64,000 nt of DNA, taken from positions 1 to 64,000 of the forward strand of contig NZ_JAGKJJ010000019.1 of assembly GCF_020329505.1 (NCBI RefSeq), given 5' to 3'. The stretch is from Bradyrhizobium semiaridum. Lineage in GTDB: Bacteria > Pseudomonadota > Alphaproteobacteria > Rhizobiales > Xanthobacteraceae. The notes beneath the pieces were generated by a model. That model did not search any database. It was not told the DNA's origin and saw nothing but the letters and a program-made list of their open reading frames with translations. The translations under genes were made by a program, and so were the position numbers. Of the stretch, positions 32,461-44,670 are shown one piece after another (position 1 is the stretch's first letter; each line of letters opens with the position of its first letter).

Positions 32461-34257
32461 ATGGAACGACGGCTCGCTGCCATTCTTTGCGCCGACATCG
32501 CCGGCTACTCCCGCATGATGGGTGTCGACGAGGCAGGCACGCATGCCTCGTTCAAGGCCCATCGCAGCGCGATTTACCCTATCATCCTCAATCACGGCGG
32601 CCGAATCGTCAAAAATACCGGCGACGGCTTCCTGCTGGAGTTTCCGAGCATCATCGGCGCGATCGAGGCCGCGGTCGCGATGCAGACGCTGATGGCTGAA
32701 CGCAATGAACATCTGCCGACCGACCGCGCCATGCATTTCCGGATGGGCGTCCACATGGGCGACGTCATGGCCGACGAGGACGAGGTGTTCGGCGACGACG
32801 TCAACATCGCCGTCCGGCTCGAGACCGTGGCGGCGCCCGGCGGCATCGCGGTGTCGGACAAGGCCCGCACCGAGGCCGGGCGGCGGCTCGCCGTCACGCT
32901 GGCCGATGCCGGCCCGCACCGCTTCAAGAACATTGCCGAGCCGATCCATGTCTGGACCTGGGCGCCCGCCGGATCCGACGTCCAGGAGCAGGCGCCGCAG
33001 GACGGGCCGCATCTGCCCGGGCAATATCGGACCGCGATCGTCGGCGTGCTGCCGTTCGACAACCTCTCGGGCAGCGACGACGAATATTTCGCCGACGGCC
33101 TGACCGAGGACCTGATCCACGCGCTGTCGCTGCAATCCTTCTATCGCGTGCTGAGCCGTAACTCGACCTTCGCCTACAAGGGTAAGAGCGTCCCGACCCG
33201 CCTGATCGCACGCGAAATCGATGCCACCTATCTGATCCAGGGCTCGGTGCGCCGCGCCGGCAACAAGATCCGCGTCACCGCCGAGCTGATCGCCCCGGAA
33301 AAGGGCGAGCAGCTGTGGACCGGCCGCTACGACCGCGACATGGGCGACCTGTTCGCGATGCAGGACGAGATCACCGCCAATCTCTCCGCCGCCGTCGCCC
33401 AGGAGATCTACCGCGCCGAGGCCTCCGCACCGGCGCGCTCACCGAACTCCGAGCTGACCGCGTGGGATCGATTCCTGAAGGGCCTGTCGCACTATTATCA
33501 GCAGACCAAGACCGATTGCGAAGCCGCGATCGCCCTGTTCAAGGAGGCGATCGAGCTCGATCCTGCGCTGTCGATCGCGCGGGCGTATCTGGCGCTGATC
33601 CAGATTCAGGCCGCGCAGTTCGGCTGGATCCCGAGCACGCGCGAGCTGTGGGCGTCATCGGTGGCGCTGGCCGAGAGCAGCGTGCGGCTCGATCCGCGCT
33701 CCTCCTTCGCGTTTCAGCTGCTCGCCTATCTGCACGCGATGCAGGGCCATTACGAAGCCGCGATGGACGCCATCAAGCGGGCGATCGAGCTCAACCCCTA
33801 CGACATGGGCGCGCGCGGCGTGCTCGGCATCTGCCACATGGTGATCGGCGACCACCGCAAGGCGGTCGAGCTGTTCTCGACCGCGGTCCAGCGCGGCAAC
33901 AGCGATCCGCGCTACCAGTGGGCGGCGCTGAATGCGTTCAGCCATTATCTGCTCGGGCAGTATGACGCGTCGCTGTCATGGTCGCGCGAAGGGCTCTACC
34001 TCAACCCGAACCATCTGCAATGCCTTGCGGTGCGCACCGCGGCGCTGGCCCAGCTCGGCCGCAAGGACGAGGCTGCGCAGGCGGCCGAGGCGCTGCTCGG
34101 CAACCATCCCGGGCTGACGGTCGAGCGGCACTTGCGCAATTTCCACTGGAAGAATCCGGCCGATATCGCCCATTACCGCGACGGCCTCTTGAAAGCCGGC
34201 GTCCCGTTCGGCAAACTCGCTCTGGTTGCATCGACACCGAAATTCGCTATGGACTAG
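32461..34257 (+). CDS. Class III adenylate/guanylate cyclase with TolB-like and TPR regions
   Basis: 598 residues. The N-terminal cyclase domain (about 1-165) has both metal aspartates (Asp12 in CADIAGYSRMM and Asp55 in NTGDGFLLEF) and the VFGDDVNIAVRLE block with transition-state Asn/Arg, so it should be active. A middle part (VGVLPFDNLSGSDDEYFADG ... RVLSRNSTFAYKGKS ... YLIQGSVRRAGNKIRVTAEL) resembles the TolB-like domain often found behind such cyclases. The C-terminus holds TPR-like repeats (EAIALFKEAIELDPALSIAR; AAMDAIKRAIELNPYDMGAR). Such proteins are numerous in Bradyrhizobium and presumably soluble. The nucleotide made is likely cAMP; the input signal is unknown. Confidence 0.9.
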   Translation: MERRLAAILCADIAGYSRMMGVDEAGTHASFKAHRSAIYPIILNHGGRIVKNTGDGFLLEFPSIIGAIEAAVAMQTLMAERNEHLPTDRAMHFRMGVHMGDVMADEDEVFGDDVNIAVRLETVAAPGGIAVSDKARTEAGRRLAVTLADAGPHRFKNIAEPIHVWTWAPAGSDVQEQAPQDGPHLPGQYRTAIVGVLPFDNLSGSDDEYFADGLTEDLIHALSLQSFYRVLSRNSTFAYKGKSVPTRLIAREIDATYLIQGSVRRAGNKIRVTAELIAPEKGEQLWTGRYDRDMGDLFAMQDEITANLSAAVAQEIYRAEASAPARSPNSELTAWDRFLKGLSHYYQQTKTDCEAAIALFKEAIELDPALSIARAYLALIQIQAAQFGWIPSTRELWASSVALAESSVRLDPRSSFAFQLLAYLHAMQGHYEAAMDAIKRAIELNPYDMGARGVLGICHMVIGDHRKAVELFSTAVQRGNSDPRYQWAALNAFSHYLLGQYDASLSWSREGLYLNPNHLQCLAVRTAALAQLGRKDEAAQAAEALLGNHPGLTVERHLRNFHWKNPADIAHYRDGLLKAGVPFGKLALVASTPKFAMD

Positions 34258-34335
34258 GTTTCGCCAAGACTCCGAGCGAATTCATCGCCCGGTAATGGAT
34301 GCTGCTTAGGCTTGATGCTTTCAGGACGGGATTTC

Positions 34336-34995
34336 ATGGCCGATATTGCTGCAAGCGAGGCGCCCGCCCCGCAGGTTTCTCCGAACAATCCCTGCCCGTT
34401 CCTGCGCGCGCTGGTTGCCGGCAACTATGTCGGCGGTCACATCGTGCCGCTGCCCGAACTGACCGAGACGATCGGCCGCGCCACCGGCAAGACCGGATTG
34501 GCGGGCTTCAGCGCGCGGGCAAAGATCTTCCTGGTCGCGCAGGGCGCCAACGGCTTCGGCCCGCTCAGCCAACTGCGCAGCCTGCTCCACGGCGCCATCC
34601 TCGACGAGTTGCGCAACGGCCCGCTCGACAAGCACGGCGCCGGCTCGCGCATTCTCGATCAGCAGGCGATTGTGCATGAGGACGAGATCGCGCGCCTCAC
34701 CAGCTACGGCCGCGACTACAAGGCTCCCGATGGCAGCGTCGAGCGCGGCCTGTCGGCGTCCGAGATCAAGACCTTCATGGCGGACAACTTCCGGCGCGCC
34801 GCCAGCGAGCACTCCACATCCTGGACGATCCGGCACTACTACTATCGCCTGCTGATGCTCGGCGAGTGGCCGGTGCTGCTCGACATCATGGGCAAGGGCG
34901 AAGGCAAGGACCGCTACCTCAGCGTCGCCGAGGTCAGGACCCTGTTCGTCGAACGGCGCTTTCCGGACCGCATCGTCGCGCTGCTCAACGGCTGA
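34336..34995 (+). CDS. Hypothetical protein (219 aa)
   Basis: Starts MADIAASEAPAPQVSPNN, then PCPFLRALVAGNYVGGHIVP and a helical body (FSARAKIFLVAQGANGFGPL; LRSLLHGAILDELRN). Later parts are EDEIARLTSYGRDYKAPDGS and KGEGKDRYLSVAEVRTLFVE, the latter like a degenerate EF-hand. The early PCPFL is faintly reminiscent of the PCP motif of heme-thiolate peroxygenases, but other signatures are not clear and I do not propose that function. No signal peptide. It follows the cyclase gene by 78 bp and converges on the hydrolase gene. Confidence 0.7.
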   Translation: MADIAASEAPAPQVSPNNPCPFLRALVAGNYVGGHIVPLPELTETIGRATGKTGLAGFSARAKIFLVAQGANGFGPLSQLRSLLHGAILDELRNGPLDKHGAGSRILDQQAIVHEDEIARLTSYGRDYKAPDGSVERGLSASEIKTFMADNFRRAASEHSTSWTIRHYYYRLLMLGEWPVLLDIMGKGEGKDRYLSVAEVRTLFVERRFPDRIVALLNG

Positions 34996-35004
34996 ACGAT
35001 CGAG

Positions 35005-35952
35005 TTACTTGAACAGCGGCGTGCCTGGCACGAAGGCGTCGAACGCCGCCCAGAATTGCGCGCGGTAGCGGTCCTGCTCCTGCAGGATCTCGTGCTTGGC
35101 ACCGGCGATCACGAGATGCGAGCCGGCGCGCAAGTGGTAGGCGAACTCCTCGATCGCCGCGGTCGACACCACCTCGTCGTTGCTCGCCGCCAGCATCAGG
35201 ATCGGCTGGCGGATGTCGGATGGGTAGGACATGCCGCGGAAGGTGCGCATCGCGGTGAACGCGGTGTCGGCCCAGGCAATCGTCGGCGAGGCGATGCCGA
35301 GCGTCGGGTCTTCCTCGAGGATCGCGGCGTTGCGGGCGTGGCGCACCGGATCGCTGGTCACGGGATTGCCGATGAAGGGCGCGGTCCCGACCAGCACGTC
35401 GTTGCCGCCGGGCACGTAGCGGCCGCCCCATCCGGCGTAGCGCATGATCCGCAGCAGCGTGCTCGACAACAGCGACACGCGGCCGCGCGGCAGATCGATC
35501 ATGGGCGCCGACAGCACCATGCGGTCGAACCAGCGCTTGCCGGCATGCGCCACGCGCAGCATCACCGCGCCGCCCATCGAATGCGCCAGCGCGAAATAGG
35601 GCGGCGGGCAGTCCGGCAGCACCACCTGCTGCACGAAGGTCTCGACGTCGATCTCGTAGTCGGCGAAATCGCGGACATAGCCCTTGCGCGGATCGCGCAG
35701 GCGCCGCGACGAGTGCCCCTGCCCGCGCCAGTCGATCATCGCCACCGCAAAGCCGCGGTCGCGCAGGTCGCGCACGGTCTCGAAGTATTTCTCGATCATC
35801 TCGCCGCGCCCGGCGAATACGCAGACCGTGCCCTTGCGGCCGGGCGGCGGCGCCCAGCGCGCAAAGCGCAGCTCGGCGCCATCGGGCGTCTTGATCATGC
35901 CGCTGATGACGTCCTCCGGAACCGGATTGGCGGGGATCGAGACGAGCGTCAT
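35005..35952 (-). CDS. Alpha/beta hydrolase, lysophospholipase/monoacylglycerol lipase-like
   Basis: 315 residues. The nucleophile elbow is AHSMGG (serine near residue 124), with the oxyanion-side strand FAVAMIDWRGQGHSSR and the acid/histidine positions in LMLAASNDEVVST and VIAGAKHEILQE. This layout matches the Hydrolase_4/PldB group, which releases fatty acids from lysophospholipids or monoglycerides. No signal peptide, so it is probably cytoplasmic or membrane-peripheral. The ATG at 35952 has a TCTCCCC stretch rather than a ribosome site before it, so the start is less sure. It is divergent from hsp20. Confidence 0.85.
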   Translation of the reverse strand: MTLVSIPANPVPEDVISGMIKTPDGAELRFARWAPPPGRKGTVCVFAGRGEMIEKYFETVRDLRDRGFAVAMIDWRGQGHSSRRLRDPRKGYVRDFADYEIDVETFVQQVVLPDCPPPYFALAHSMGGAVMLRVAHAGKRWFDRMVLSAPMIDLPRGRVSLLSSTLLRIMRYAGWGGRYVPGGNDVLVGTAPFIGNPVTSDPVRHARNAAILEEDPTLGIASPTIAWADTAFTAMRTFRGMSYPSDIRQPILMLAASNDEVVSTAAIEEFAYHLRAGSHLVIAGAKHEILQEQDRYRAQFWAAFDAFVPGTPLFK

Positions 35953-36025
35953 GGGGAGAACCGGATGGGTGGGACGGGACGAAAATCAAGAGAGCGGGTC
36001 GGCAAAAGCGACGCGATTTCCGCCT

Positions 36026-36053
36026 CTTGAACGCGACATCGTTCCTCCCATAT
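36026..36053 (+). promoter_or_regulatory. Sigma-32 (RpoH) promoter of hsp20
   Basis: CTTGAA (36026-36031), a 15-bp spacer and CCCATAT (36047-36053) match the heat-shock promoter consensus closely. Predicted transcription start is near 36060, giving a ~110-nt leader before the small heat-shock gene. Confidence 0.75.
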
Positions 36054-36064
36054 CACCTCCGTGC

Positions 36065-36170
36065 AGGCCGCTACCAGTGTTTCGGAACCGGAACATCAGG
36101 CTGCACACATCTAAGCCCGGCCCTATGGCGGGCGGGTAACTGAAACAGTCGCTCACTGGAGGACTATTCT
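36065..36170 (+). promoter_or_regulatory. ROSE-like RNA thermometer in the hsp20 leader
   Basis: The ribosome site GGAGG pairs in a short stem: AGTC (36147-36150), a bulged G, CTC, loop ACTG, GAG, GACT (36162-36165). A stem masking the Shine-Dalgarno with one unpaired G opposite it is the hallmark of ROSE elements, first described in Bradyrhizobium heat-shock genes. Further upstream hairpins (GTTTCGG/CCGGAAC; GCCCG/GGGC) fit the multi-stem ROSE leader. Heating would melt the last stem and allow translation. Confidence 0.75.
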
Positions 36171-36644
36171 ATGCGTAGCTATGATCTCACGCCCTTCTAC
36201 CGTTCCACCGTCGGCTTCGACCGCCTCTTCAACCTGCTCGACCAGGTGACCTCGGACGGCAGCCCCGGCTATCCCCCCTACAACATCGAGCGCACCGGCG
36301 AGAATGCTTACCGGATCAGCGTTGCGGTTTCCGGCTTCTCGCAGGCCGAACTCTCGATCGTCGCGAAGGAGAACACGCTGACGATCAAGGGCGAGAAAGG
36401 TGCCAACGAGAACTCCGGCAACCAGTCCGAGGTGCTCTATCGCGGCATTGCTTCGCGTGCGTTCGAGCGCGTCTTCCAGCTTGCCGACTTCGTGCAGGTG
36501 AAGAATGCCTCGCTCGAGAACGGCCTGCTCCACGTCGATCTCGTCCGCGAGATCCCCGAGGCCAAGAAGCCCCGCAGCATTCCGATCTCCGGCGGCGAGA
36601 AGGCCCCGCAGGTCGTCGACGGCTCGGCGAAGGTCGCGGCCTAA
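36171..36644 (+). CDS. Small heat-shock protein Hsp20 (IbpA-like, class A)
   Basis: 157 residues. The alpha-crystallin domain spans about residues 35-130 (PPYNIERTGENAYRISVAVS ... LTIKGEK ... FERVFQLADFVQVKNASLEN GLLHVDLVREIPE), with the C-terminal anchor RSIPI (IxI-type) needed for oligomer assembly. The N-terminus MRSYDLTPFYRSTVGFDRLF is typical of class A IbpA-like proteins of Bradyrhizobium. It is an ATP-independent holdase that keeps unfolding proteins soluble in the cytoplasm. Control is double: a sigma-32 promoter and a ROSE-like thermometer. A terminator follows the stop by 39 bases. Confidence 0.93.
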   Translation: MRSYDLTPFYRSTVGFDRLFNLLDQVTSDGSPGYPPYNIERTGENAYRISVAVSGFSQAELSIVAKENTLTIKGEKGANENSGNQSEVLYRGIASRAFERVFQLADFVQVKNASLENGLLHVDLVREIPEAKKPRSIPISGGEKAPQVVDGSAKVAA

Positions 36645-36683
36645 GCAAAAGTCGGCGTCAGCAGATATTGGCTGCACGCGAAA

Positions 36684-36710
36684 CGCCCCGGGAAACCGGG
36701 GCGTTTTTTA
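36684..36710 (+). terminator. Rho-independent terminator of hsp20
   Basis: ACGCCCCGG-GAAA-CCGGGGCGT followed by TTTTT: a perfect nine-pair stem with a GNRA tetraloop and T-run. Confidence 0.93.
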
Positions 36711-36725
36711 TGAGCTCCCTAACTT

Positions 36726-36815
36726 GTAGCCCGGATGCAGCGGAGCGAAATCCGGGGCCGCTGTGTGTCAGCGGAGAAACCTGACCCGGATTGCGCTGCG
36801 CTCCATCCGGGCTAC
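36726..36815. repeat. Palindromic repeat (GTAGCCCGGAT...ATCCGGGCTAC)
   Basis: Perfect 11-bp inverted ends with GCAGCGGAGCGAAATCCGGG on the left and the corresponding CCCGGATTGCGCTGCGCTCC on the right. The TAGCCCGGATG.AGCG.AGCG type of element is widespread in proteobacterial intergenic regions. No gene inside. Confidence 0.8.
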
Positions 36816-36839
36816 CGCAGTTTCCCATCCGGCAACGGA

Positions 36840-37616
36840 TTACTCCAGTCCCTGCACTTTCGGCATCTCCTGGGTCGGCAGGATCGCGGGCGCGGCCGGT
36901 GCCGGCGGAGCGGCGTTGCCGACGGTCGGCGCCTCAGCCACCGGGGCGGCCTGCGCGGTCGCCTGGGGGGCGTTGGCCGGCTTCGGCGCCTCGGCGACTG
37001 CTGGCTGGGCGGGTGCGGGCGCGCCGGCCGGCGCCGCAGCAGTCGCCGTCGGTACCGCGGCTTGGGCGGCAGCCGGTGCCTCGACGGGCTTGGCCGCCGC
37101 GAGCGGGTTGCGCTTGGGCACCGGCACGGCGCGCCTGGCGACGTGCGGGATCGGGGCCGGCGGACGCGGCACCCGGGCCTGGATCGGCGGCGGCATCGCC
37201 CCGGCAGGCCCGTAGGTCGCGGTCAGTTCGTCGTCGAAATTGTCGCCTATCGCATAGGCCGGAACGAAGCGGATGATATGGCCGTCGCGGGCGTCGATCA
37301 CCAGCCGGCCGTCATCGCCGCCGCGGTCGATCACCGAAATCGTGTAGACGAAGCCACGCTGCCGCGGCGCGCCGAGCGGCAGGTAGCCGTTCTCGCGCAG
37401 CACAGTATAGACCTCGACCGGCGGCAGCAGGCTCGGCAGGCGGCCGTAGCGCGGCGGCGGCGGAACCTCGGGCATCGCCGCATAGGGCCCGTCCATGTCG
37501 GACACCTTGACCAGCAATGGGCTGCCGATCCGGGCAGGCCCGATCAGTTGCGCCTGCGCTGCGGCCGCGCTGAGCCCGAGAGCCGCGGCTGCAACCCAAC
37601 CTGTGAACAACTTCAT
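36840..37616 (-). CDS. Secreted Pro/Ala-rich hypothetical protein
   Basis: 258 residues from ATG at 37616 (AGGAG 8 bases upstream; the frame extends to 37694 without a better start). A signal peptide (MKLFTGWVAAAALGLSAAAA QAQ) precedes a folded segment of ~110 residues (EVYTVLRENGYLPLGAPRQR, VYTISVIDRGGDDGRLVIDA RDG, IIRFVPAYAIG), which looks like a PepSY-type or similar small envelope domain. A long Pro/Ala linker-like C-terminus (PAAAQAAVPTATAAAPAGAP) follows. Probably periplasmic or cell-wall-spanning. Function unknown. Confidence 0.7.
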   Translation of the reverse strand: MKLFTGWVAAAALGLSAAAAQAQLIGPARIGSPLLVKVSDMDGPYAAMPEVPPPPRYGRLPSLLPPVEVYTVLRENGYLPLGAPRQRGFVYTISVIDRGGDDGRLVIDARDGHIIRFVPAYAIGDNFDDELTATYGPAGAMPPPIQARVPRPPAPIPHVARRAVPVPKRNPLAAAKPVEAPAAAQAAVPTATAAAPAGAPAPAQPAVAEAPKPANAPQATAQAAPVAEAPTVGNAAPPAPAAPAILPTQEMPKVQGLE

Positions 37617-38098
37617 TCGCCGTACTCCTGTCTGCCCCGTCTCCGGGAGCGTTTCCGCTCTCTTGCCGGCTTGCCCGAACTTGCCTTGGGGCAAAATTTC
37701 ATTTTCAAATCCGGCAGTCCTTGGCCGGTCCTTGGGCCAGATCGGGGCGCGTTTGCTTCAAATCGGCGGCGACACGCACCGCTGGAGTCGCTCGATTCGA
37801 GCATGCAGGCGGGGACTTTCGCGCGCTTGTGTGTTAGACAAAAATTTGGCAAGGTCGGCGTTAGGACAGTAAGACTGTCTCAATTTCGAGGCCATCCCGG
37901 CATAGGGATTGCAACGAGACCTCGGCGCCCCGGGCTCCGAGAATGCTGCAGGCAGGGCCGTTCCACAGGGACGTTGAACGCCCGTCGTCTGAATTAAGGA
38001 AAATGCGGCTCGCGGCGGACGAGCGGTGGCCCCGGTGGGTGCCGCAACGCCCAAGGTGCGCCAACACAGTGAGGCCCCTTACCGAAGGGAGAGGACAC
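37617..38098. other. 482-bp upstream region of gltB
   Basis: No gene is supported. GACAGTAAGACTGTC-type symmetry (ACAGT-AAG-ACTGT, around 37865-37877) could be an operator. No convincing sigma-54 promoter is seen, although glutamate synthase is nitrogen-related. Confidence 0.4.
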
Positions 38099-42865
<4,767 letters not shown>

Positions 42866-42878
42866 TTACAGGAAGCAC

Positions 42879-42991
42879 GTCATTGCGAGCGCAGCGAAGC
42901 AGTCCATAGCGCCACCAGCCGAACCATGGATTGCTTCGTCGCTTCAGCACAAAATTGCCTTGCAATTTTGTCGCGAGGACCTCGCAATGAC
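42879..42991. repeat. Palindromic repeat between gltB and gltD (GTCATTGCGAG family)
   Basis: Perfect 11-bp inverted ends GTCATTGCGAG and CTCGCAATGAC enclose GCAGCGAAGCAGTCCAT ... ATGGATTGCTTCGTCGC and an AAAATTGC/GCAATTTT hairpin. It sits inside an operon, so its RNA form could affect gltD expression. Confidence 0.85.
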
Positions 42992-43043
42992 GGACAATTG
43001 ACACAGACAGATACGGACACATGATGCAGGGGCATCGGGTTTA

Positions 43044-44501
43044 ATGGGCAAGATTACAGGTTTTCTCGAGATCGACCGCAACGAGCGCAAGTACCGGCCG
43101 GTCGCCGAGCGATTGAAGAACTTCCAAGAGTTCGTGATTCCGCTGAGCGAGAAGGACGCGCGCGACCAGGCGGCGCGCTGCATGAATTGCGGCATCCCCT
43201 ATTGCCACGGCACCGGCTCGGCCGAGCCGGGCACGCCGGGCTGCCCGGTCAACAACCAGATCCCCGACTTCAACGACCTTGTCTATCAGGACAATTGGGA
43301 AGAGGCCGCACGCAACCTGCACTCGACCAACAATTTCCCGGAGTTCACCGGGCGGATCTGCCCGGCGCCCTGCGAGGCGTCCTGCACGCTCAACATCGAC
43401 GACAACCCGGTCACGATCAAGACCATCGAATGCGCGATCGTCGACCGCGCCTGGGATGAGGGCTGGGTCAAGCCGGAGATCGCCCTGCAGAAGACCGGCA
43501 AGAAGGTCGCCGTGATCGGCTCCGGCCCCGCCGGCATGGCCTGCGCGCAGCAGCTCGCGCGCGCCGGACACGACGTGCATCTCTATGAGAAGTACGCCAA
43601 GGCCGGTGGCCTGCTGCGCTACGGCATCCCGGATTTTAAGATGGAGAAGGCCATCATCGATCGCCGCGTCGCGCAGATGGAAGCCGAGGGCGTCACCTTC
43701 CATTACGGCCGCCCGGTCGGCGGCAGCGCCGCTGATGCGATCGATCCGCAGGAACTGGTCAAGCAGTATGACGCCGTGGCGTTGACCGGCGGCGCGGAAG
43801 CCCCGCGCGACCTGCCGATCCCCGGCCGCGACTTGCAGGGCATCCACTTCGCGATGGACTTCCTGCCGCAGCAGAACCGCCGCGTCTCCGGCGAGGCGCA
43901 GGATGGTGCCGCCGACATCCTCGCCGGCGGCAAGCATGTCGTCGTGATCGGCGGCGGCGACACCGGTTCGGACTGCATCGGCACCTCGCTGCGCCAGGGC
44001 GCCAAGTCGGTGACCCAGCTTGAGATCATGCCGGCGCCGCCCGAGCGCGAGAACAAGGGCGTGACCTGGCCGAACTGGCCGCTGAAGATGCGCACGTCGT
44101 CGAGCCAGGCCGAGGGCGCAGTGCGAGAATTCGCCGTACTGACCCAGAAGTTCGAGGGCAAGGACGGCAAGGTCACCAAGCTCCACTGCATCAGGGTCGA
44201 CGACAAGTTCAAGCCGCTGCCCGGCACCGAGTTCACGCTCGACGCCGAACTCGTGCTGCTGGCGATGGGCTTCGTGCACCCGGTGCACGAGGGCCTGCTC
44301 AAGACCCTCGGCGTCGAGCTCGACCAGCGCGGCAACGTTCGCGCCAATCTGCAGGACTACCAGACCTCGCAGGCCAAGGTCTTCTCCGCCGGCGACATGC
44401 GCCGCGGCCAGTCGCTGGTGGTGTGGGCGATCCGCGAAGGCCGGCTGTGTGCGCGGTCGATCGACACCTTCCTGATGGGCAAGACGGACCTGCCGCGGTA
44501 A
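43044..44501 (+). CDS. gltD: Glutamate synthase small subunit
   Basis: 485 residues. The N-terminal region carries the 4Fe-4S cysteine set (CMNCGIPYCH near residue 48; CPVNN; CPAPCEASCTL). An FAD dinucleotide fold follows (VAVIGSGPAGMACAQQLARA, about 153-172) and then an NADPH fold (HVVVIGGGDTGSDCIGTSLR, about 300-319). The GDMRRGQSLVVWAIREGR block near the end is typical of GltD. It passes NADPH electrons through flavin and iron-sulfur centres to GltB. The 178-bp gap to gltB is occupied by a palindromic repeat. Confidence 0.96.
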   Translation: MGKITGFLEIDRNERKYRPVAERLKNFQEFVIPLSEKDARDQAARCMNCGIPYCHGTGSAEPGTPGCPVNNQIPDFNDLVYQDNWEEAARNLHSTNNFPEFTGRICPAPCEASCTLNIDDNPVTIKTIECAIVDRAWDEGWVKPEIALQKTGKKVAVIGSGPAGMACAQQLARAGHDVHLYEKYAKAGGLLRYGIPDFKMEKAIIDRRVAQMEAEGVTFHYGRPVGGSAADAIDPQELVKQYDAVALTGGAEAPRDLPIPGRDLQGIHFAMDFLPQQNRRVSGEAQDGAADILAGGKHVVVIGGGDTGSDCIGTSLRQGAKSVTQLEIMPAPPERENKGVTWPNWPLKMRTSSSQAEGAVREFAVLTQKFEGKDGKVTKLHCIRVDDKFKPLPGTEFTLDAELVLLAMGFVHPVHEGLLKTLGVELDQRGNVRANLQDYQTSQAKVFSAGDMRRGQSLVVWAIREGRLCARSIDTFLMGKTDLPR

Positions 44502-44540
44502 ATCGCGGCGGTCACGCCGCGCTACAGCCACATACGCAAC

Positions 44541-44643
44541 TGTCATCGCCCGCGAAAGCGGGCGATCCAGTATTCCAGATACGTCGGCGCTTGAACCGAG
44601 AGGCCGCGGCGTACTGGATACCCCGCCTGCGCGGGGCATGACA
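44541..44643. repeat. Palindromic repeat (TGTCATCGCCCG...CATGACA)
   Basis: TGTCAT and ATGACA close the element. Inside are CGCCCGC-GAAA-GCGGGCG, GATCCAGTATTCCAGA and its partner TACTGGATACCCC, then CCCCGCCTGCGCGGGG. Related to the partial copies at 25166-25269 and about 52037-52060. It lies between convergent genes. Confidence 0.8.
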
Positions 44644-44670
44644 CCTTCAGTGCCGGCGTGATCTCGATCC

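Noticed and set aside
34336..34995. Heme-thiolate peroxygenase
   Set aside because: Only a PCPF match near the N-terminus; the acid-base and Mg-site motifs are not recognisable.
37617..38098. Sigma-54 promoter for gltB
   Set aside because: TGGCAAGG near 37847 lacks a correctly spaced GC element.
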